A DNA stretch of 39,619 nucleotides, taken from Desulfobacterales bacterium (GTDB taxonomy: Bacteria > Desulfobacterota > Desulfobacteria > Desulfobacterales > DTYH01). The stretch is from contig DTYH01000128.1 in assembly GCA_012961955.1 (NCBI GenBank), forward strand, positions 1 to 39,619, written 5' to 3'. The notes beneath the pieces were generated by a model. The model ran no database searches, was not told the DNA's origin, and saw nothing but the letters and a program-made list of their open reading frames with translations. The translations under genes were made by a program, and so were the position numbers. The first letter of the stretch is position 1. Each line of letters opens with the position of its first letter. Shown in pieces: positions 33,961-39,619 of this stretch.

Positions 33961-34680
33961 GTTGCTTGCAATCGATCTCCGTATGCACGTGGGGGTACTG
34001 GCTCTTGAGGGCAAGATTCAGCCAGATCGATGATCCGCTGTTCCAGGCAAACCAAGATGGCCTCGTAGGCCTTGGACCTTATTGGCATGAACGCCCAACT
34101 GACTACCTTTGTCCAGTAGTTTGGTAAGCTGGTTTGTGATGTCTTTCCACTTTTATCTTCCGCTGTCTCATCGTATTCATCAATAAGGAGGTGAGTTAAG
34201 GCCTCCTCTCAAAGGCAAACCTTAGAAAAGAATCCTCTTTTGAATTTGTTCTGACAACCAAGGGCCTATTATCGCTCGAAATGAGACAGTAAACCACACT
34301 GTCGAGTGCCTTATGGTTTCGGCTGTCAAAAAGCACTCTTTAGTCCAAAGGTCTGGCATTCATCATCGTTGCAGAAACAACCTGACTCTTAACAGTATCG
34401 GGAGGCCCTGTTACGATACTGTTATCTTCAGTAAGGAGGGAGTCTACACCTTCACGCTGCTCACTATTGAGAGGACAAGTATCAATAACTAATCCTTGGC
34501 GGACCTTTCGGTTGTCGTCTGCAGTTTGGTACTGATTTCGATCCTCCTGGTTTTGTGCTGTGTCGTGACGTTTGAAAGTGAATTTCAAGAGAGTCTTATC
34601 AAGTTCCTCGTCACTGAAGGATAGAATATTGTTGAGTTCCGTGCTCGAGCCGGCTGGGATTCAAAAAAGAGAATCGGGAT
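33961..34680 (-). pseudogene. Superfamily 1 DNA/RNA helicase-like ATPase, remnant
   Basis: Minus-strand pieces: LDKTLLKFTFKRHDTAQ-like sequence, PLNSEQREGVDSLLTEDNSIVTGPPDTVKSQVVSATMMNA (a Walker A motif TGPPGTGKS with mutations D and V), then VLFDSRNHKALDSV, RPLVVRTNSKEDSFLRFAFER and IRSKAYEAILVCLEQRIIDLAESCPQEP. This order fits large SF1 helicase-type ATPases (AAA_11-like). Several frame changes and a defective nucleotide site make it dead. The IS110 remnant truncates its 3' side. Confidence 0.6.
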
Positions 34681-34685
34681 TCTCA

Positions 34686-35400
34686 AAGCCTATGGCCTGG
34701 CAATCGTGATCCGTAACAAGGCAGGAAGGCGGGTGGCACTATCGTAGGGAGGGGTCTTCTTCAAAAATCCCGGAGAGATCCTGGTAGCCATTTCAGCTCA
34801 GCCGATCATTCTTCATAAGGATTGCATGGCATGCCATAGCGTGGATTTTTACGGCACATGGCTGATACAGCTCAGGCGTTGCGTGGACTTTCCAAAGCTG
34901 GTGGTGACCGGGGATGCCTGGACAGATCCTTCCCTAGAAGGAATCATCGATATCGAGGTAGTGGATCTGCGCACTAAGACGAGTAGCGAAAAATACCAGC
35001 ACTCTTTTCTCCGAAGTTCGTCATAACGGCTGACGTGCGGAACGACTAATTGTTGAGGACATCCATTCCTACCCGCATATAGAGGTGTCCGTCAAACGGG
35101 TAGGCGAGGGGTTTTCACGGCAAAGGAAATTCAACGGCACGTATCTCAGGAAGATCCTTGAGGGTACGACCTCCTACTGGATCTGAATACCGTATTCTTG
35201 GTATCTGCCCCTGACGGCTACCGGTCCCTTTTTACCCTATGGGCAAGTCTCTCTGAAGCCCCCCTAGGTGAACGGATCAGGATACCTGTAGCAGTGCTGG
35301 TAAGCCTATCGAGAAACGAGGCAAGTTCATGCTAGTCTTGCCGGACGGTCTCATGGCAGACAAGTGGGTAAAGGCGGTTGAAAGGACCCAGGTGATTCGC
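34686..35400 (+). pseudogene. Possible molybdopterin-binding (sulfite-oxidase-like) protein, broken
   Basis: Fragments in several frames: LAIVIRNKAGRRVAL, FFKNPGEILVAIS, FPKLVVTGDAWTDPSLEGIIDIEVVDL, LIVEDIHSYPHIEVSVKRVGEGFSRQRKFNGTYLRKILEG, YRSLFTLWASLSEAPLGERI and FMLVLPDGLMADKWVKAVERTQVI. The tail (D-x-L-M-A-D-R/K-W-V-K) and the FNGTYLRKIL segment resemble oxidoreductase molybdopterin domains. Assignment is tentative; stops and shifts are frequent. From 35400 to 35592 an open stretch shows nothing recognisable. Confidence 0.4.
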
Positions 35401-35612
35401 TTAAACAAAGCTTCCCGCCTTTTCTTTACCTTTTTTCACGGAGGCCCTCTTGGGCCAAGACTCCTTCGGATTATACTCTGCGAGCATGGGTCTTATCCTT
35501 CTTCTAGGCTTGTCACACGAATAGGAAGAACAGGGTTTGATCCTTGTTTTCAGGTTCTTAAGTATATGCGGAATCCACTACTCAGTTTCTAAACTATTGA
35601 GATTGAAAGCGT

Positions 35613-35773
35613 TATACTGAGCGTAGCTCCCGTAAGGGAGCGCTCGAGAGATTCTTCATTCCGCTTTGCTCCGTTCAGAATCACCATGAGAAGCAGAGCA
35701 AGAGAGAACAAAAGCCGTCATCGGTGGGGAGTGGCAGTCGTCGGCGCTTAACCGACCACTGAGACCGTCTGAT
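35613..35773. repeat. Dispersed repeat, family 3, copy 2
   Basis: TTATACTGAGCGTAGCTC, GAGATTCTTCATTCCGCTTTG, CCGTTCAGAATCACC, TCATCGGTGGGGAGTGGC and TTAACCGACCACTGAGACCGTC align in order with 9302-9484. It lies in the 35593-36049 spacer upstream of the LysR gene; the remainder (35774-36049) is A+T-rich and probably holds the LysR promoter. Confidence 0.65.
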
Positions 35774-36049
35774 CGCCCATTTAGGGTTGAACAGAGATGA
35801 CAAGGTTGAAAGATTTTATTGAATAGGTGTTCCCTATTTGTTAGATTCCGGGTATTAAGAAAATACAATCTAAATACAGGGCTTCAAATTTTTGGGAAAT
35901 TCAAAAGTTTTTGTTGGAAAAGCACCAAATCGGCGAAAATAATCATTGAGAAAAGATTAACTTACCATTTTATATACTCAATAAAAGGATTTTCCCAAGA
36001 TTTGAAACGCTCTATTTAGGTACGAATTGGCAACAGGGGTTCATGTCAA

Positions 36050-36985
36050 ATGCCGTCGATCGACTTTGATCTTCGCCAGCTGGAAATCTTTTGCAAGGTG
36101 GTCGAACTCAGGAGTTTTTCAAAGGCTGCTGAAGCGGTTTTCCTGGCTCAGGCTTCTGTGAGTGAAAGGATCTCCAACCTTGAGGAGGCTGTTGGCACTA
36201 GGCTCCTTGACCGGTTGGGAAGAACAGTGGTTCCCACAAAGGCCGGTGAGATCCTTTACCGACACGCCATCCGACTCCTGGAAATGAGGCAGAAGGCGCG
36301 TCTTGAACTGGAAGACTTTCTCGGGATGAAGAAGGGGGAGATACGGATAGGAGGGAGCACCATTCCTGGTGAATATATCCTTCCTGGATTAATAGCTCAG
36401 TTTCATAAAAAATACCCGATGGTCTCAGTAAACCTTATCATTGGGGATTCTAAAGATATAGTGCAACGGGTTCTGGATGGAGATATAGAACTGGGAATAG
36501 TCGGGTACAAGAAAAGCCATCCAAACCTGTTGTATCATGCGTTATGGGACGATGAGCTTGTACTTGCCATCCCTAATGACCATCGGTGGGCGCAGAGGCC
36601 TTCCGTTGCTCTCGATGAGCTTTTAAGAGAACGATTTATACTGAGAGAGACAGGATCCGGTACGCTAAAGATTACTGAAGAGTTTTTAGGGATACAGGGA
36701 ATAAATTCCCTGAACGTAGTGGCTCGACTTGGGACATCTACAGCTGTGAAGGAAGGAATAAAGGCAGGACTTGGCGTATCCCTCATCTCTCTATGGGCCG
36801 TTAAGGCAGAGGTGGAGAAGGGCATTCTAAAGGCCCTGAAGATAGACGGATTCCCCATGCACCGAAGTTTTTATCTGCTCAAACACAAAAAGAGATCAAC
36901 CTCTCCGCTATGCCAGGCCATGGTGGATTTTCTGCAGGCTACGTCAGAGGATAAGGAAGGATCAAGGGTGGGGACTAAGGAGTAA
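36050..36985 (+). CDS. LysR family regulator, probably of the selenium-metabolism-associated type
   Basis: 311 residues. The N-terminal winged helix-turn-helix is DLRQLEIFCKVVELRSFSKAAEAVFLAQASVSERISNLEEAVGTRLLDRLGRTVVPTKAGEILY (about 7-70). The periplasmic-binding-like effector domain follows (GEIRIGGSTIPGEYILPGLIAQFHKKYPMVSV and DGDIELGIVGY). The length and form match CysB/CysL-like LysR proteins. A subgroup of these is annotated next to selenocysteine genes in Desulfobacterota. Here it lies upstream of the Sec-like tRNA and selB on the same strand, which supports that subgroup (inference). The effector and targets are unknown. The ATG follows a poor ribosome site. Confidence 0.85.
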   Translation: MPSIDFDLRQLEIFCKVVELRSFSKAAEAVFLAQASVSERISNLEEAVGTRLLDRLGRTVVPTKAGEILYRHAIRLLEMRQKARLELEDFLGMKKGEIRIGGSTIPGEYILPGLIAQFHKKYPMVSVNLIIGDSKDIVQRVLDGDIELGIVGYKKSHPNLLYHALWDDELVLAIPNDHRWAQRPSVALDELLRERFILRETGSGTLKITEEFLGIQGINSLNVVARLGTSTAVKEGIKAGLGVSLISLWAVKAEVEKGILKALKIDGFPMHRSFYLLKHKKRSTSPLCQAMVDFLQATSEDKEGSRVGTKE

Positions 36986-37255
36986 GGCAGCCGCCAATAT
37001 GTTTTTTTTGCATGAGGACAAACTGTGGAAAGAGTGAAGAGGTATTCATTCCCTTTGACATTTTTGATGGTTCCAGGATGGCCCTGTGCCGTTCATCCTG
37101 GCTATTCAAGAGTTTTGACCTCACGTAAAAAAATATATTGACCCCTCCGTTTTACGGCCAGGATCGTCTGAGAAACGGAACTGGATAACCTAGTATTTAC
37201 GGCTGAGTGTTTCAAAAACACTTTTCTCCCAGAATGCTCAAGACCGTTCACAGAA

Positions 37256-37275
37256 GACTTTTTACGAGACCGTCA
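37256..37275 (+). repeat. Family 1 repeat end (solo)
   Basis: GACTTTTTACGAGACCGTCA, the 20-base family-1 core, occurs here without its inverted partner. It is the only recognised item in the 36986-37717 spacer between the LysR gene and the tRNA; the apparent frame 37409-37771 runs into the tRNA and is not accepted as a gene. Confidence 0.6.
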
Positions 37276-37717
37276 GTCTCTCCATGAGGCCAATACAATA
37301 AGTTCATGCCTTCCCGATATCGTTGACCTTTAATCGGTTTTCCCTATTAAAGACTGGTTTAAGGATCGGAAATTCCAGATTGACAAATCGGTATTCCCCC
37401 TACATTATTTGACAAAATCTTCCAATAACCTCGTCAAGGAGCCCATCGATGTATCGATTTTTCGGCTTTACCTGATCCGGCCTCAGGTTATCTACCCGGG
37501 TGCGGTAGGCACGGGGGCCAGGTCGAAGAATCGATGTCTTCCTACTACATCCAGTTGTCATTCTCGCCCAGACCGTTTTCAGCCGGGCTCACTTGTTTCA
37601 ATTGGTGCCAGGCGGAATTTGTCACTTCCGCATTGGTATATTCAGGATTCGGCTCTTATCGACATTAAGAGAAGCGGGTTTGGCCTGGTTCCCGATAGCT
37701 GTCCGCTCCATAAATCC

Positions 37718-37809
37718 GGGGGCAATGGTGCTGGGCGCCCCGCGGGCTGCAAACCCGTTGGCCCGGTCTAAAAAACCGGGAGGAGGTTCGATTCCCCTTG
37801 CCCCCTCCA
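37718..37809 (+). tRNA. tRNA-Cys(GCA)-like with tRNA-Sec architecture (8/4 acceptor-T arms, long variable arm)
   Basis: The 92-base gene folds as follows. An 8-bp acceptor pairs GGGGGCAA (37718-37725) with TTGCCCCC (37798-37805). The D arm pairs GGTGC (37727-37731) with GCGCC (37735-37739). The anticodon stem GCGGG/CCCGT encloses loop CTGCAAA; the anticodon is GCA (37749-37751). A long variable arm pairs CCCGGT (37762-37767) with ACCGGG (37775-37780). The T stem has four pairs, GG-[A]-GG (37782-37786) with CCCC (37794-37797), with A37784 bulged; T loop TTCGATT. Discriminator U (37806) and encoded CCA (37807-37809). Normal bacterial tRNA-Sec has anticodon UCA, an 8/5 branch and G73. U73 with GCA are the main cysteinyl-tRNA synthetase identity elements, so charging with Cys is likely. 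It sits between a LysR gene and the hdrD-like/selB pair. Confidence 0.8.
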
Positions 37810-38004
37810 ACTACGAAACCATCAACTATAGGCGTAACAAAAAAAGCCATGTAATCTGATCTTCGTCTATGGCTTCTCAATTTGCCGAGACGTGCCGTGA
37901 TTTTACAGGGAGAACAGAAAGAATTGGGTTACGGATTGAGGGGGAAGCGAATAAGTTCGTGGCCGAGGGAGAAGGAGCACTAAGTTTCGGTAGAGAGGTA
38001 GAAT

Positions 38005-39324
38005 ATGGAAGCTACCAAGATTCAAAGGCTTAATGATGAGCTAAAGAACTATTTCAGCAAATACAACATGAACATCTGTTTCGCATGCGGCACTTGTGCT
38101 GGTGGGTGTCCGGCTACAGGTACTCCCGAACCGGAAGGGCTGGATGTCAGAAAAGTCATCAGAATGCTGGTTCTAGGGATGGTAGAAGATGTAACTGATT
38201 CCGATTTTCCCTGGGTTTGTACTGGCTGCGGTCGGTGTGTCTACGCTTGCCCGATGGGGGTGGACATTGTTTCCATCATGAAAAAGGTGAAGGGACTGAG
38301 ACCGCGTGACAAGGTTCCTGGGATACTCCATAAAGGCGTGGAGGCGGTTCTATCCACTGGCAACAATTTGAGCATACCTAAGGAAGATTATTTGTTCTTA
38401 ATGGCAGACCCTGGTAGGGAACTGTCTGAGGAGGAGTGCCCGGGCTTTTATGTACCGGTTGATAAGGAAGGGGCCGATATCGTGTTCTGGCCCAATTCCA
38501 AGGAGGTCTTTTCCGATAATGACGACATGAAGTGGTGGTGGAAGATCTTCTATGCGGCCACGGAGAACTGGACCATTCCATCTGAAAATTGGGAGGCGGT
38601 TGATTGGGGGCTGTTCACAGGAAATGACGAGGTGACGAAGATCCTGGCAAAACGGAAGATAGACTTCATGCAGAAATACGATATTAGAAGGATGATCATG
38701 CCCGACTGCGGCGGTGGCTCATTTGGGTGTCGTCTCGGAATGGAGGCATGCAAGGTAGAAGATCCATCGGCAGAGGTAGAATTCACCTATCTCTACGAAT
38801 ACCTTGTAGAGCTGATCAAGTCGGGCCGCATCAAGCTGGACAAGTCCGTGAACGCCGGCAAGATTTTTACCTGGCACGACTCATGTAAGCATGGCCGGGA
38901 GCTGGAGCGTGTCTTTGGGAGAGGATTTTTTGATGAGCCCCGCTGGATTATACAGCAGTGCGCAGACAATTTTGTGGAGATGTATCCCAATCGGGCCAAT
39001 AGCTACTGCTGCGGCGCTCGTGGCGGAAACTGGCCCATGCCTTTTGAAAAAGAATCAGCGTATCCTGGCCGAAGGAAGTTTGAATCTATAAAGAATAGTG
39101 GAGCCAATGTTGTTGTGGTGGGCTGCTCCAACTGCCGCGATCAGCTCATGAGACGACTTCCTAAATATTATCAAGAACTTAGGTGCGAAGTAAAGTATAT
39201 CTGGCAGCTGGTGGCTGAGTCTCTTATGATTGAACGCTGGAGTGATGAAGAGATCACCAGAGAAGAGGCAGCAGCTAAGGCTCAATGGGAGGCTCTAGGG
39301 ATCGATATTAATGAGGCGTGGTAG
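38005..39324 (+). CDS. HdrD-like iron-sulfur protein (4Fe-4S dicluster plus CCG domain)
   Basis: 439 residues. An N-terminal dicluster ferredoxin domain has C25, C28, C31, C35 (CFACGTCAGGC) and C72, C75, C78, C82 (CTGCGRCVYAC). The C-terminal half has CCG-type motifs: CGGGSFGCRLGMEAC near 234-248, WHDSCKHGRELERVFG, and SYCCGARGGNWPMP...GCSNCRD near 333-375. This is the layout of heterodisulfide-reductase HdrD/GlpC-like electron-transfer subunits that act with quinone, flavoprotein or thiol partners. It is probably cytoplasmic; no signal peptide or membrane segment. Its stop is 11 bases before the selB start, so the two are cotranscribed. The link to selenium metabolism is by position only. 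Confidence 0.85.
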   Translation: MEATKIQRLNDELKNYFSKYNMNICFACGTCAGGCPATGTPEPEGLDVRKVIRMLVLGMVEDVTDSDFPWVCTGCGRCVYACPMGVDIVSIMKKVKGLRPRDKVPGILHKGVEAVLSTGNNLSIPKEDYLFLMADPGRELSEEECPGFYVPVDKEGADIVFWPNSKEVFSDNDDMKWWWKIFYAATENWTIPSENWEAVDWGLFTGNDEVTKILAKRKIDFMQKYDIRRMIMPDCGGGSFGCRLGMEACKVEDPSAEVEFTYLYEYLVELIKSGRIKLDKSVNAGKIFTWHDSCKHGRELERVFGRGFFDEPRWIIQQCADNFVEMYPNRANSYCCGARGGNWPMPFEKESAYPGRRKFESIKNSGANVVVVGCSNCRDQLMRRLPKYYQELRCEVKYIWQLVAESLMIERWSDEEITREEAAAKAQWEALGIDINEAW

Positions 39325-39335
39325 GCGGATAGCCA

Positions 39336-39619
39336 ATGGAAAGGCATGTTACAATAGGGATAGCCGGGCATGTTGACCATGGTAAGACTGCCCTAGTTCG
39401 GTGTCTGACCGGTGTTGATACTGATCGGCACAAGGAGGAAAAACGGCGTGGTCTATCCATAGAATCGGGGATTGCCCCACTGGAGCTGACTTCCAGGGTG
39501 GAGATCGCTCTGGTAGATGTTCCAGGACATACCGATTTTCTCAAGAACACCATTCGAGGCCTGAGTAGCCTAGACATGGCTATTCTGGTAGTGGCTGCAG
39601 ACGATGGTGTCATGCCGCA
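39336..39619 (+). CDS. selB: Selenocysteine-specific elongation factor, N-terminal part
   Basis: Runs off the window end after 94 residues. The GTPase domain shows G1 [14 protein letters not shown] (8-21), [21 protein letters not shown] with the switch I threonine replaced by serine as in SelB proteins, and G3 [15 protein letters not shown]. The KRRGLSIE / IAPLEL pattern distinguishes SelB from EF-Tu. SelB delivers Sec-tRNA to UGA codons followed by a SECIS hairpin. Its presence supports reading the UGA in the peroxiredoxin at 32831 as Sec. It follows the HdrD-like gene in an operon. Confidence 0.92.
   Translation, partial: MERHVTIGIAGHVDHGKTALVRCLTGVDTDRHKEEKRRGLSIESGIAPLELTSRVEIALVDVPGHTDFLKNTIRGLSSLDMAILVVAADDGVMP

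Noticed and set aside
34150-34290. Additional TGTCTCA/TGAGACA sites
   Set aside because: Single half-sites inside the helicase remnant, not positioned before any gene; likely chance.
37409-37771. 120-codon forward frame upstream of the tRNA
   Set aside because: It runs into the tRNA gene, has no recognisable motif and no ribosome site.

Overview
The window looks like a chromosome segment of a strictly anaerobic Desulfobacterota (delta-proteobacterial) organism. The evidence is a Wolinella-type diheme fumarate reductase next to a two-subunit class I fumarase, HdrD-like iron-sulfur proteins, a formate dehydrogenase/Nfn cluster, desulfoferrodoxin and cytochrome bd remnants, a dodecin, a CooT-type protein, and selenocysteine machinery. 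Species cannot be named from sequence alone.

Layout. Bases 1-2,683 hold the end of an outer-membrane beta-barrel gene, an alpha/beta hydrolase, a small Cys protein and two palindromic repeats. Bases 2,684-8,206 (minus strand) are a six-gene operon: fumarase alpha and beta, fumarate reductase C-A-B and an amidohydrolase. Bases 8,207-13,374 alternate repeat-rich spacers with a small secreted protein, a phosphate-selective-porin-like protein and an overlapping queE-queC pair. Bases 13,375-19,147 contain a dodecin, a broken TetR regulator, a compact minus-strand operon DUF3842 - cooT - ispH::ubiA (one 577-residue fusion protein), a nitroreductase and a cupin.

Bases 20,446-25,524 are a visibly G+C-richer block, fdhA-nfnA-nfnB, predicted to couple formate oxidation or CO2 reduction to NAD(P)(H) and ferredoxin. 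It is bracketed on both sides by decayed fragments of the same transposase families, so it was probably acquired. Bases 25,525-35,600 are a gene graveyard. Two inverted, truncated IS110-like elements bracket a decayed sigma-54 regulator, a small protein, desulfoferrodoxin, cydA and cydB. The one gene still readable there is a peroxiredoxin with an in-frame TGA exactly at its peroxidatic cysteine and a hairpin 9 bases downstream, so it is called a selenoprotein (PrxU).

Bases 36,050-39,619 form a selenium-flavoured locus: a LysR regulator, a most unusual tRNA, an HdrD-like iron-sulfur protein and the start of selB. The tRNA has tRNA-Sec architecture (8-bp acceptor stem, long variable arm, 4-bp T stem with one bulge) but a GCA (Cys) anticodon and U73. 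The most notable items are this tRNA, the Sec-peroxiredoxin, the IspH-UbiA fusion, the Fdh-Nfn cluster and the IS110 ends that may preserve bridge-RNA-like structure. Several families of dispersed palindromic repeats (MITE-like) fill most spacers.
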